Assembly: GCA_018436855.1 (NCBI GenBank)
Contig: JAHDKO010000071.1
Location: 1-50,930, forward strand
Length of the DNA stretch: 50,930 bases
Direction: 5' to 3'
From: Deltaproteobacteria bacterium
GTDB taxonomy: Bacteria; Desulfobacterota; Desulfomonilia; UBA1062
A program made the translations under genes and the position numbers. The notes under the pieces were generated by a model, which searched no databases, had not been told where the DNA came from, and saw only the letters and a list, made by a program, of their open reading frames with translations. Below, in pieces: positions 1-8,619 of the stretch; positions within the stretch are counted from its first letter, which is position 1, and every line of letters begins with the position of its first letter.

Positions 1-1
1 C

Positions 2-736
2 ATCGGTCTGGCAGACGTCACCGACAGCCTCACGGCGATCAGAAGGCTGGTCTTCGACGAGGGCCGGGTCGGTTTCCGGGAGTTGAAAGAGGCCCTTGAC
101 TCCGACTTCCGCGACGCCCCTGCCCTGCACGCCCTGGTGCGGAACAGGGTGCCTCTGTTCGGCTCGGGCAATCCTGAAGCACTGCGCATGGCCAACCGCG
201 TGGCATGCCTTGTCCACGATCTCTTCTCCCCGCACCGCAACACCCGCGGGGGCGGATACACCACCGGCTTCTGGTCCATGTCGCAACACACGGCCTACGG
301 CAACCTCTCAGGGGCCTTGCCCTCGGGCAGGCTCTCGGGCATGCCCTTCACCCCGGGGCTCACCCCCGAGCCGCACGCCAGCAAGAATTACCTGGATTTC
401 ATCTCGGACGTGGCCAAGCTGAAGCCGGAATACATGGACAACAACATGGCCTTCAATGTCAAGCTCTCACCCTCCCCGGCAGACAGCCGCGAGAGGATCG
501 TGGCCAACATGGCGGGCTATGTGAAGGCCTACTGCCGCCTGGGCGGCATGCAGATGCAGTTCAACGTGGTGGACTCCCGCGTGCTCAGAGATGCTATGGC
601 AAACCCGGATCGCTATCGAGACCTGATCGTGAGGATCTCGGGCTACAACGCCTACTTCGTGGCTCTGAACCGCAGGCAGCAGCTCGAGCTTATCGGCCGG
701 GCCGAGTACGGAGTGCAGCCTGTTTCGCGGCCGTAA
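2..736 (+). CDS. Glycyl radical enzyme (pyruvate formate-lyase family), C-terminal part
   Basis: The reading frame is open from the window edge, so the gene is cut at its 5' end and only about 244 C-terminal residues are visible. The glycyl radical motif RISGYNAYF lies 30 residues from the C-terminus. Its glycine, encoded at 641-643, is where members of this family carry the stable radical installed by a radical SAM activase. The preceding NTRGGGYTTGFWSMS and PSGRLSGMPFTPGL stretches are typical of the barrel of PFL-like enzymes. The catalytic cysteine loop is outside the window, so the substrate cannot be told (PFL, glycerol/diol dehydratase, choline lyase, arylacetate decarboxylase and others remain possible). 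No activase gene is visible. The family is strictly anaerobic because oxygen cleaves the radical polypeptide. Confidence 0.93.
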   Translation: MGLADVTDSLTAIRRLVFDEGRVGFRELKEALDSDFRDAPALHALVRNRVPLFGSGNPEALRMANRVACLVHDLFSPHRNTRGGGYTTGFWSMSQHTAYGNLSGALPSGRLSGMPFTPGLTPEPHASKNYLDFISDVAKLKPEYMDNNMAFNVKLSPSPADSRERIVANMAGYVKAYCRLGGMQMQFNVVDSRVLRDAMANPDRYRDLIVRISGYNAYFVALNRRQQLELIGRAEYGVQPVSRP

Positions 737-780
737 AAAAAGAAACGGGCAACCTCCTTTTTCCTTGCGTATTGGGATGC

Positions 781-1389
781 TTACTCCCGGGTCCTGACCG
801 GCTTCCACATCTCCCACACCCTGCCCACGAGATCAACGGCGGGCTTGAGAACCGTCATGCCCGGCTTCCAGTCGGCGGGGGTGAACTCCTTTTCCTTGCT
901 CTCCCTCACGATCTGAAAGGCATGGATCTGCCGGATGATCTCATCGGTGCTCCGTCCCACGACCGAGGTGAGCACCTGGTATCCCTGGATCACGCCGTCG
1001 GGATCGATGATGAACGTCCCCCTCAGGTCAACGGCCGTATCTTCGTTGTACACGCCGTATTCCCGCCCGATCGTCCCGCCGGGGTCGGAGAGCATGGGAA
1101 AGGGAACGCCTCCGGGCACCATCTTCGAGAGCTCGCTCTCGTTCCAGACCTTGTGGACATACACGCTGTCGACGCTCAGCGAGAGCACCTCGGCTCCGAG
1201 TCCGCGGAACTCGTCATATCTATCGGCAACTGCCGATATCTCGGTGGCTCAGACAAAGGTATAGTCGCCCCCGTAGAAGTACAGCACCACCCACTGCTCC
1301 CGGTACCGGGAGAGCTCGACGTGCGTAAACCTCCCCTGGTAGTATGCCGGCGCCGCAAAGTCCGGGGCAGGCTTTCCCGCCTTGATCAT
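781..1389 (-). CDS. Selenocysteine-containing peroxiredoxin (AhpC/TSA family, TGA read through)
   Basis: Read from ATG 1389, the protein begins MIKAGKPAPDFAAPAYYQG and continues to TAA at 781-783 in one frame, 202 residues, with one internal TGA at codon 47 (1251-1249). The context is GGDYTFV-TGA-ATEISAVADRY. Peroxiredoxins have the peroxidatic cysteine exactly there (TFVC-PTE), so TGA most likely encodes selenocysteine. The rest is intact: VLSLSVDSVYVHKVW, FPMLSDPGGTIGREYGVY and DLRGTFIIDPDGVI are family motifs. A hairpin suited to SelB lies just after the TGA. No resolving cysteine is obvious in the C-terminal part. The likely role is reduction of peroxides in the cytoplasm with thiol electrons. 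An ordinary gene caller would shorten this gene to 781-1188 or split it. A nonsense pseudogene is possible but unlikely, given the position and the hairpin. Confidence 0.88.
1221..1238 (-). promoter_or_regulatory. Candidate bacterial SECIS hairpin in the peroxiredoxin mRNA
   Basis: Ten bases after the in-frame TGA the mRNA folds into a perfect seven-pair stem (TATCGGC / GCCGATA) closed by the loop AGTT. The GU in the loop falls about 19-20 bases after the TGA, matching the usual placement of the SelB-binding apical loop in bacterial selenoprotein genes. This is within the coding sequence, as expected for bacteria. Confidence 0.75.
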
Positions 1390-1521
1390 GGTTCTCACCT
1401 CCATCACCTGTTCTCTTCAAGTATTATTCTCTTGCCTGCTGCCTGTGTTCTCAAGAACGGTCATGGAGATCATGAACGGTGCGACAGCTCCGGGGCGGCA
1501 GCTCCGGAATGCCATACCCCG

Positions 1522-2814
1522 CTAGAGATACAGCGGGATCTTCTCGTCCTGCGTGCCGTTCGCCTCCTCCTCGCGGGTCTTCTCCTCCCACATCTCCACG
1601 AGGTAGTCTTTCTGAACCTCGAAGCTTCTTGCCTGTTCCTCCACAAGTTCCTCGGCCTGCCGGGAGTCCATGTCCTTCGACTGGTTCACGAAGGATGCCA
1701 CCCGCCCGTAGTACAGGGGCTCCACCAGCTCCACGAGCTTGTAGCGGTTGGTCTTCCAGGCGTGGAAGGTCGCGGCGAGCTCATAGAGGATCTGCACCCA
1801 GGTCTCGATGGGCAGGGTGAACCCGTCCGTGCTCAGCCTTGAGGCGTTTTCGATCTCCTGATAACACCGGGGGCAGAAGATCTGCTTCCACAGCACCCCG
1901 AAATGCCGGAACCCTTCCCGGAATTTCTCGACCAGGGCATCCAGGTTGACGTCCACGACCTCCGGTTCGGCGTATTCCTTCATGCCGAAGGTCTCTACCG
2001 GGGCGCTGCCCCGGACATCCTTCCAGAAGTCCTCGTAGACCTCCATGAGGTTGAACAGGGTCCAGGTCACCTGCCGGAACATGGGGCCCAGGTGCATGGA
2101 CGGGTCCTTGGCGTCGTGTATCTTCACGCCCAGGTTCGACTGGCAGATCCGGAAGTTGTTGGTGATGGCCGAGGTGGTCATCCAGATGTCGATCCCGAAG
2201 CGGGCCACATCCGTGCTCCAGACCGCCTGGTCCGCATAGAACCCGGCCACCTCGCGGGAAAAGGCGAAATCCCCCCCGATGGGCTGGCGGATCCGTTTGC
2301 CATAGAGGGTGCGAGTGAGGTTGTAGACAATGTTGTTGGTGATGGTGCCGTCATACTTGTGCCGCATGTAGACCGGGGCCACGAACTGGTAATCCCGCTC
2401 CAGCACCGGCTCCAGGAGATACTGTATCCAGTCCGAGGTAATGCTCCGGATATCGGAGTCCACCACGGCGCACACCTTGACGTTCAGCCGGTCGGCCGCC
2501 TCGAACACGGAACGCAGCGCCGTGCCTTTGCCTCCCGGGCCCCGGTAGATGGAGATGAGCTTCTCCTGCCAGGGTTTGATCTGAAAATCCTTTGCGACCT
2601 CCCGCGAATCATCGGTCGAGCCGCCGTCCGCGATGAAGATCACGCTGCGCCTGTTGCGGTAGTGCTTGTCGAGACCGTGGGACACCATCTGGATGACATG
2701 TGCGATGGTGGCTTCGTTGTTATAGCAGGGAATACCGACCAGGATGTCCGCCGACTCGATCTCCTCGATCCTTTTTGCCGTATAGCCCCGAAGAGCCGTA
2801 TTGTAATTGACCAT
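1522..2814 (-). CDS. GT-A glycosyltransferase, glucosyl-3-phosphoglycerate/mannosylglycerate synthase-like
   Basis: The protein has 430 residues, taking ATG 2814 as start because AAGGAGAG sits about 9 bases upstream; an in-frame start 45 bases earlier lacks such a site. A nucleotide-sugar-binding GT-A fold is shown by ILVGIPCYNNEATI (about 24-37), GGSTDDS (64-70), GKGTALRS (95-102) and the metal-binding DSD (119-121). An acceptor-site signature GGDFAFSRE lies at 180-188. The combination of GKGxALRS, DSD and GGDFAFSRE is reminiscent of glucosyl-3-phosphoglycerate and glucosyl/mannosylglycerate synthases, which make compatible solutes or precursors of methylglucose polysaccharides. That specificity is inferred. 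A FCPRC pair in the C-terminal third is unusual. The C-terminal 70 residues are charged and helical. It is transcribed toward the peroxiredoxin, 132 bases downstream. Confidence 0.7.
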   Translation of the reverse strand: MVNYNTALRGYTAKRIEEIESADILVGIPCYNNEATIAHVIQMVSHGLDKHYRNRRSVIFIADGGSTDDSREVAKDFQIKPWQEKLISIYRGPGGKGTALRSVFEAADRLNVKVCAVVDSDIRSITSDWIQYLLEPVLERDYQFVAPVYMRHKYDGTITNNIVYNLTRTLYGKRIRQPIGGDFAFSREVAGFYADQAVWSTDVARFGIDIWMTTSAITNNFRICQSNLGVKIHDAKDPSMHLGPMFRQVTWTLFNLMEVYEDFWKDVRGSAPVETFGMKEYAEPEVVDVNLDALVEKFREGFRHFGVLWKQIFCPRCYQEIENASRLSTDGFTLPIETWVQILYELAATFHAWKTNRYKLVELVEPLYYGRVASFVNQSKDMDSRQAEELVEEQARSFEVQKDYLVEMWEEKTREEEANGTQDEKIPLYL

Positions 2815-2925
2815 CCGCGCCCTCTCCTTTTCTCTCTTCCTGCCCCGAACTTTTTCCACCGGGGCATTTTCCAGAACATATACTGCGGCACGAGCGAGTC
2901 AACAGGAAATTGGCCTTCTCTGCTC

Positions 2926-4287
2926 TTATGCGGCCTCTTTCCCCCGTTCCGACAGCGGGACATACGAGCTCTGCGCTGCGATAGACGATGCATAGGCGGG
3001 CCGCATGATCTTGTTCTGGATGATCTGCTCGATCCGGTGGGCCGACCACCCCACTACCCGGGACATGGCGAATATCGGGGTGTAGAGCTCCGTGGGAATG
3101 CCCAGGAGCTTGTAGATGAAGCCGGAGTAGAAGTCCACGTTGACGCAGAGTTCCGTCTTTCTGCGCTCGCGGAAGAGCTCCCGTGCGGTCTCCTCCACCA
3201 GGTTGTAGAGCGCGTACTCGTGATTCATGTTCTTCATCCGGGCAAACTCCTGCGCCTTGTGCTTGAGAAGCACTGCGCGGGGATCGGAAACCGTGTACAC
3301 CGCATGCCCCATCCCGTAGATCTTACCCGACCGGTCATGGGCCTTTCCGTCGAGAATGCGCGCCAGGCAGGCCTTCACCTCGTCCCTGTCTTCCCAGTCC
3401 CGCACCTGTTTCTTGATGGTCTTCATCATTTTCATGACCGACTCGTTCGCCCCCCCGTGGAGATACCCGCTCAGCGATGCAATGCCCGAACAGATGGCCA
3501 TGTAGGTGTTCGCACCGCTCGATGAGACGGCCCGGACCGTGAAGGTGGAGTTGTTCCCGCCTCCGTGCTCGGCGTGAAGGATGAGACACAGGTCGAAGAG
3601 CTCGGCCTCGAACCGGGTGGGCCGTTTTCCTTTGAGCATGTACAGAAAGTTCTCCGCCGCCGAGAGGGCGGGCTCGGGCTTGATGATGCTCAGGCTGGAG
3701 CCGGTGCGGTACCGCATGACATGGTAATTGTAGGCCACGATGGTCGGGAACTTGGCGATGAGATTGATGCACCGGTTGGTCTCGTCCTTCAGGTCGGTGG
3801 ACTCAGGGTTGCCGTCGCACCGGCTCAGGTGGGAGACCACCGAGTGCAGGGCATACATCTGATTGTCGTTCTCGCCCTCCTGCATGAGGATGCCGCGCTC
3901 GAGCTTGGTGAGCGTCCTCCTCTTGGCAAGGGTGGAGCTGAATCGGGCCAGATCGTCCGCGGCCGGGAGCTCGCCGGTCAGGAGCAGGTACGATACCTCA
4001 TCGAATCCGAAGCGCCCCTCACGATAAATGCCCCTGATGAGGTCGCATACGTCGTAACCGCAATAGAGCAACCTTCCCTCGACCGGTTTTACCTCGTGGC
4101 CTTTCTTGTCCGGGGTCGGGATCTTCTCGTAACCGACCACCAGTCCCTTGGAGGTAATACCAACCACCACCCCGGTTCCGTCGGTATTGCGCAGCCCGAG
4201 TTTTATGTCCTTTGCCCGTATCAGCTCCGGTGAGACCTGATCATGGTATTTCGCGAGTTCGTCGATCTTCAGCAAGATTTCTTCCAT
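2926..4287 (-). CDS. gltA: Citrate synthase
   Basis: The enzyme condenses acetyl-CoA and oxaloacetate to citrate in the cytoplasm. The start at ATG 4287 is chosen because AGGAGG precedes it by about 6 bases, giving 453 residues, near the usual size. Catalytic landmarks are all present: HAEHGGGNNSTF (238-249), LHGGANE with H277, GMGHAVY with H328, and NVDFYSG with D385, corresponding to the His/His/Asp triad of the family. An arginine in MSRVVGW (about 410) fits the citrate-binding site. It is a full-length Si-type enzyme by these motifs. A good promoter lies about 200 bases upstream. The downstream neighbour (glycosyltransferase) is 111 bases away on the same strand and may be co-transcribed. 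Confidence 0.95.
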   Translation of the reverse strand: MEEILLKIDELAKYHDQVSPELIRAKDIKLGLRNTDGTGVVVGITSKGLVVGYEKIPTPDKKGHEVKPVEGRLLYCGYDVCDLIRGIYREGRFGFDEVSYLLLTGELPAADDLARFSSTLAKRRTLTKLERGILMQEGENDNQMYALHSVVSHLSRCDGNPESTDLKDETNRCINLIAKFPTIVAYNYHVMRYRTGSSLSIIKPEPALSAAENFLYMLKGKRPTRFEAELFDLCLILHAEHGGGNNSTFTVRAVSSSGANTYMAICSGIASLSGYLHGGANESVMKMMKTIKKQVRDWEDRDEVKACLARILDGKAHDRSGKIYGMGHAVYTVSDPRAVLLKHKAQEFARMKNMNHEYALYNLVEETARELFRERRKTELCVNVDFYSGFIYKLLGIPTELYTPIFAMSRVVGWSAHRIEQIIQNKIMRPAYASSIAAQSSYVPLSERGKEAA

Positions 4288-4631
4288 AAAACTCCTCCTG
4301 TTCCACTCATTTCTCTTGTCGAAAAAAGATCTGCAGCACGGACCCCGCCGGCCGGAGGGTGAAGACCCTTCTTCATCCCGGTCGCGCAGTATAAGGGGAT
4401 CGTATCCGGGTCTTCCCGTCCGCCGTTCTGTCCTTTTAAGGCCCCGGCGGGGCGGCAGGACAGTCACGGGAGACAGACTGAACAATATACTATATAATTT
4501 TGCTTAAGATGAATCAAGTTATCATTTAATTATTTGAATACATCACGACCCCGTCCCGCTGGCAAAAAGCACTGGCAACGGGGATGCAGGCCGCCTGCCG
4601 GAGCAGGCGGATATGGCATGCGGCAAGAAGA
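4288..4631. other. Intergenic region: citrate synthase promoter and a GC-rich hairpin
   Basis: No credible gene is seen in these 344 bases. The part nearest the citrate synthase gene is its 5' leader, with GC-rich self-complementary sequence around 4435-4455. The middle (4480-4545) is AT-rich and carries the minus-strand promoter. A perfect eight-pair hairpin (CCGCCTGC / GCAGGCGG, loop CGGA, 4591-4610) lies 21 bases after the omptin stop codon. It lacks a T-run, so it is not a normal intrinsic terminator. Confidence 0.7.
4489..4517 (-). promoter_or_regulatory. Sigma-70-type promoter for citrate synthase
   Basis: On the minus strand TTGATT (4517-4512) and TATAGT (4494-4489) are separated by exactly 17 bases in an AT-rich stretch. 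Four of six and five of six bases match the consensus. Transcription would start near 4480, leaving a leader of about 190 bases before the citrate synthase ATG. Confidence 0.6.
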
Positions 4632-5693
4632 TTACCGGTGAATGCCGAAGCGGTACCTCACATCAAGGGTAAAATACGCCTGCCTGCTGACGATCTTCTC
4701 GTCCGTGGTCCAGAACTCGTCGTCCCAGGTCGTCCCGTCGCCGGTTCCGGCGTATATGGCATTGTCCTGCTCGCCCGAGGTGCGCAGGTAGAGGTAGTCC
4801 ATGAGAAGGCCCACACTCCAGTGCGGGGTGATGTCGTAGCGGATGTTCGCCCTGGCCTTCAGCGCATTGCCGGTGCATTCTCCTTCCGCATAGATGGGCC
4901 CCGGCCGCCTGGCCAGATGCACGTCCTCGTCGCGGGCGGTCACGTGGGGAGAAAACCCGGCACTGAGCGACATGCCGGCATTTCTGGAGACACCTTCAAG
5001 GGCGATCTCGACATAGGGGATGGAGTAGCTCACGTCATAGGTGAGCCCCACGGTTCCGTCACCGGTCACGTCATACCCGGGTATTCCCGAGGGCGACCAC
5101 TGACGGATCAGCTCACACTCGTACTCGAACGCCCGGTGCTCGTATCCCGCCCCGAAATATCCCCTGACGGTCCCCTGAGAGGAACCATCGAAGGCATCCC
5201 GGTACGCGCGGGAGAAAAGCTCATAGGCGACCTCTGCCTCCCAGAACAGGACATCGACCGTTGATTCGCTCTTGGACTCGACGTCGAGGGCGTACCACGA
5301 GTGGGTACCGTCGGTTATCTCCCAAACATACCAGCCCGGCCCTTCATCACCGTCATCGTCCCAGAACGGCATGCCCCAATCGTAATCCCGCATGTTCCCG
5401 GCGCGATCGCAGATATTGATCCTGGCTCCACCGGAGAGTGTCCATCTGTCCACCGTGACCCGGGCATCGAGCGTTGCAATGGGCACGCCCAGGAGAAACT
5501 CGAGCCGGCTGATGGGGAAATACGGCTCCCGGCCCCACGGATCGAGCTCGGCCGGCACATCGCCGATCTCATAGGTGTTGTCTCCCGTGAGATACCCGAT
5601 GCCGGGGCTGACTTCGAATTCCACCCGGGCATGGGCAGGAGAACCCAGGAGCAGAAACAGAGCAACAGCGAACAGGAGCGGATAGTTCTTCAT
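4632..5693 (-). CDS. Omptin-family outer-membrane aspartyl-type protease
   Basis: The 353-residue precursor starts MKNYPLLFAVALFLLLG and has a Sec signal peptide ending near SPAHA (residue 22). The remainder alternates polar and hydrophobic residues like a beta-barrel and ends in the strand LDVRYRFGIHR. All four catalytic residues of omptins can be placed: D103 and D105 in NMRDYDW (OmpT D83/D85) and D257 and H259 in RDEDVHLARR (OmpT D210/H212). Flanking segments PYVEIALEG and the strand after the DxH also follow OmpT. The family cleaves surface peptides or proteins, usually near basic residues, and needs LPS. The acidic insert WDDDGDEGP after the first Asp pair is unlike enterobacterial members. 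It lies 91 bases downstream of the Omp85 gene on the same strand, in an envelope operon. Family assignment rests on motifs. Confidence 0.72.
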   Translation of the reverse strand: MKNYPLLFAVALFLLLGSPAHARVEFEVSPGIGYLTGDNTYEIGDVPAELDPWGREPYFPISRLEFLLGVPIATLDARVTVDRWTLSGGARINICDRAGNMRDYDWGMPFWDDDGDEGPGWYVWEITDGTHSWYALDVESKSESTVDVLFWEAEVAYELFSRAYRDAFDGSSQGTVRGYFGAGYEHRAFEYECELIRQWSPSGIPGYDVTGDGTVGLTYDVSYSIPYVEIALEGVSRNAGMSLSAGFSPHVTARDEDVHLARRPGPIYAEGECTGNALKARANIRYDITPHWSVGLLMDYLYLRTSGEQDNAIYAGTGDGTTWDDEFWTTDEKIVSRQAYFTLDVRYRFGIHR

Positions 5694-5784
5694 GTACAAG
5701 TCTCCTCGGTGAATATATCCGCCGATATCGGCCGTGGGGCGGTTCTCCTTGAATCCTCTCCGGCAGGAGTCGTGCGGCAGGGCG

Positions 5785-8604
5785 TCAGAAGGTATACCCG
5801 ATGGAAAAATGCCACCGGTAGGGGTCTTCTCCAGGCTCCGGATCGATCTTGCGGCCGTAGAGAAGGCCCACGGGGCCGATGGGGGTGATGTAGCGGAGCC
5901 CTGCGCCATAGGAAAACCGGGTGTTGTCCGTGACCGGCTCGACAAAGGTTCTGCGCACCGAGCCGGCATCGAAGAACACAGCAAGCTCCAGGTTGTACTG
6001 CAGATAGAACCGCGCCTCCAGGGAGCCTGCCAGCGAGAGCCGTCCGCCCACCGGATCGCCGTTGGCGTCGATGAGAAGCCGGTTCTCGTCGTAGCCTCTG
6101 ACGTCCAGCGTGCCCCCGAGAAAAAAGAGCTGATCCTCTGACACCACATCGCTTCCCCCGTACGACGCAATATACCCGGCCCTGCCCAGCCAGGCCAGGG
6201 TAATGTTTTCGAAGGGGCTCACATATGTCCTCACATCGAGAGAATACCGGAAAAAATCGTCCAGATCCTCCTGCAGGCCGTTGGAGATATCAACGGAAAA
6301 GGTGGAGAACCTCCCCCTGGTGGGACGCGTGAACGAATCCCGCGAGTCGTAGGTAAGAGCGGGGGTGACGACGAACACGTTTCTGGGATCGAAGAGCTCC
6401 TCGTCGCCCTCCGGAATATCCTCTTCGATCTCCTCCAGGGTCAGGTCCCCGTCGGAGAGCTCCCTGAGCTCATACCTGAAGTTGAGTGAGGCAAAGAGCT
6501 TCTCGCTCAGGGGCGCGATGAAGCCCAGCGTGGATCCGAAGGTTTCCACCTCGAACTCCTGGTTGAAGGGCTCCAGCTGCTCGTAGAACAGGTTGAATAC
6601 GCTCGTTATCCGGGTGCCGAATATCCTGGGCGCCCGCAGGCCCAGCTCGTAGCGCTCTCCGGTCTGGCTCACCTCGGCCTGGGTCCACAGCTCCTTGTTC
6701 AGGCCGAATAGATTGCGGTCGCCGGCACGGGCGCTGCCGTAAAAGCCCAGATTGCTTTCGTACCCCAGTGATGTCTGGACATAGTAGGGCCTCCTCTCCT
6801 CCACGCTGGTCATCAGGATCACCTCGTCGCGCATTTCGCGCAGGCCAAAGGTCTTATACTGCACGGACTGAAAGATACCCATACGCCGGATCTCGTTCTG
6901 GCCTTCGATCATATTCGTTAAGGAAAACGGGTCGCCCGGCTCCATGTCGAGCTCCCTGTCCAGGATATCTTTCCTGGTCTTGAAGTTGCCGAAGAAATAG
7001 GTCCTGCCCATGCGCACAAGAGGCCCCTCGTTCACGGTAAAGGTCACCGAGGCACGCTTCCCGCCGCTGCTGCGGGCGACCACGCCTTTGACCCTCACAT
7101 GCGGGTAGCCCTGCTCGGAGATCTCCGCGGCCAAGGCGGTCTCGTCCCGCTGGACGGCATAGGGCCTGAGCGGTTCCTCCGGCGCGGTCATGACAATGGA
7201 CCGGGCGTGCGACTCGGAAATGACGCTCAACCCCTCGAAGCCCACCGACGAGACAAGGGTCTGCGGGCCTTCGGTGACGGCGACGATGATGTCCACCGTG
7301 CCATCGGCCTCCCGCGGCACAACCTCGCTCCTCACATCCACCTGTCCGAAGCCCTCCTGCAGATAGAGGGTCCTGACGGCCCGGATGTCCTGCTCGAGCA
7401 CGTCCGGCACATACAGTGCCCTGCCGATGAGCGGGATCCTCGGATCATCGATCTCCATCTGCTGGAGGAGCCTGTCTTCGTCAAAGGCCGTGTTCCCGGT
7501 GAACCGGACCGAGCCCACCACCATCTGCCGGCCCTCCTCAATGACGAGGGTGACGATCTTCCTCGCGTCTTGTCCTGCGCCTTCATCCTGTTCCTCCACC
7601 GTGATCCGGGTGTCGGGATATCCGTTGCTGCGATAGAGCTCCCGGATGTTCCTGATGCTCTTTCGGATCCCGCTGCCCCGTATGTTGCCTTCTTCGAAGA
7701 GCGAGAGCCTGTTTCTCAGGGTGCGGTCCCAGAATTCGCGGTTTCCGGCGATGCGGATCTCGTACCTGGGGCCTTCTTCCACGACGACCGCCACATCCAC
7801 GTTCCCGGTCTCAGGATCCTTCTCCATGGCATAGGCGGTCTCCGCATCGGCGTACCCTTTCCTCCAGTAGTATGAGGCGAGGTTCCGGACGCTTTCCGCC
7901 ACCGTGTCTTCCAGGAGCCGGCCGGCGGTGCCGGGATAAAGCGAGTCCCACCAGAACCCGAGCCGGGTCTTGAGCCATGCGTCGGTGAAGTTGCGGTTGC
8001 CCCGGATCCTCAGCGAATCGAGGGTGTAGTAGGGCCCATTGTCGATCACCACCTCGAGCCTTACCGATCCGTCCGGGGCCTCGCCCCGGACTCTCACCCT
8101 CACCTGCGGGTCGATGAACCCCTGGGTGAGAACATACTGGCGGATGAGCTGTTCCTGCTCCGCGGGCAGGCCTTCCTGCAGGGGGTCGCCCACATACACG
8201 GTCATGACATTGATGATTTCCTGCCGGAACAGGGGGTATTCCCCCTTGATATCGATTTCCCGTATGAGGAGATAGGGTCTGAGCCGGAAGACCACGGCCA
8301 CCCCCTCCGGGCCCTCAATGGTTTCCGACGATATCTCCTGGAACCTTCCGCTCATGTTCAGAACCGATTCTGACCGCGTCAGGAGAGTTTCCGTAAGCTC
8401 CTGCCCCACCTGGAGGTCGGCAAGATCGCGCGCCAGAGCGACGAGTTCCCCACGCTCACCCGGATATTCGTAGATATCGACGCGCACCTCGGCGATCCTC
8501 CCGAGCACGGCATCTTCGGGTTCGGATTCCTGGGCCGCAGACGACACCGGGAAGACGGCGGCCAGTATCGCGAAAAGCAGTGACCAGAAGCATTTCATCC
8601 GCAT
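5785..8604 (-). CDS. Omp85/BamA-TamA superfamily outer-membrane protein with seven POTRA domains
   Basis: The 939-residue protein has an N-terminal signal peptide (cleavage after VSSAAQ, about residue 25). Seven successive POTRA-like modules of roughly 80-85 residues follow, each opening with a strand of the type IREIDIKG, LDSLRIRGN, YEIRIAGN, VGSVRFTGN, VSSVGFEG or MGRTYFFGN. A 16-stranded barrel spans about residues 600-939, with the superfamily motif VRGYDENRL and the terminal beta-signal ending in GYTF. TamA has three POTRAs and BamA usually five, so seven is an expansion. Placement 15 bases after a TamB gene suggests a TamA-like or dual role in inserting outer-membrane proteins or supporting lipid transport. 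Whether a separate BamA exists cannot be seen here. The downstream omptin could be a client. Confidence 0.9.
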   Translation of the reverse strand: MRMKCFWSLLFAILAAVFPVSSAAQESEPEDAVLGRIAEVRVDIYEYPGERGELVALARDLADLQVGQELTETLLTRSESVLNMSGRFQEISSETIEGPEGVAVVFRLRPYLLIREIDIKGEYPLFRQEIINVMTVYVGDPLQEGLPAEQEQLIRQYVLTQGFIDPQVRVRVRGEAPDGSVRLEVVIDNGPYYTLDSLRIRGNRNFTDAWLKTRLGFWWDSLYPGTAGRLLEDTVAESVRNLASYYWRKGYADAETAYAMEKDPETGNVDVAVVVEEGPRYEIRIAGNREFWDRTLRNRLSLFEEGNIRGSGIRKSIRNIRELYRSNGYPDTRITVEEQDEGAGQDARKIVTLVIEEGRQMVVGSVRFTGNTAFDEDRLLQQMEIDDPRIPLIGRALYVPDVLEQDIRAVRTLYLQEGFGQVDVRSEVVPREADGTVDIIVAVTEGPQTLVSSVGFEGLSVISESHARSIVMTAPEEPLRPYAVQRDETALAAEISEQGYPHVRVKGVVARSSGGKRASVTFTVNEGPLVRMGRTYFFGNFKTRKDILDRELDMEPGDPFSLTNMIEGQNEIRRMGIFQSVQYKTFGLREMRDEVILMTSVEERRPYYVQTSLGYESNLGFYGSARAGDRNLFGLNKELWTQAEVSQTGERYELGLRAPRIFGTRITSVFNLFYEQLEPFNQEFEVETFGSTLGFIAPLSEKLFASLNFRYELRELSDGDLTLEEIEEDIPEGDEELFDPRNVFVVTPALTYDSRDSFTRPTRGRFSTFSVDISNGLQEDLDDFFRYSLDVRTYVSPFENITLAWLGRAGYIASYGGSDVVSEDQLFFLGGTLDVRGYDENRLLIDANGDPVGGRLSLAGSLEARFYLQYNLELAVFFDAGSVRRTFVEPVTDNTRFSYGAGLRYITPIGPVGLLYGRKIDPEPGEDPYRWHFSIGYTF

Positions 8605-8619
8605 GACAGCACCCGCCCC

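Noticed and set aside
781-1188. Peroxiredoxin as a truncated gene or nonsense pseudogene
   Set aside because: The TGA replaces precisely the peroxidatic residue, both flanks stay conserved in one frame, and a SECIS-like hairpin follows. A random nonsense mutation would not be expected there.
205-1842. Long plus-strand open frame (545 codons) across the glycyl radical and peroxiredoxin genes
   Set aside because: It is antisense or out of frame to clearly conserved genes, has no ribosome-binding site, and its Pro/Arg/His/Leu-rich composition is typical of a GC-rich shadow frame. The same holds for the frames at 1903-3525 (+), 26274-26975 (-), 31170-32132 (-), 37214-38218 (-) and 49376-50923 (-).
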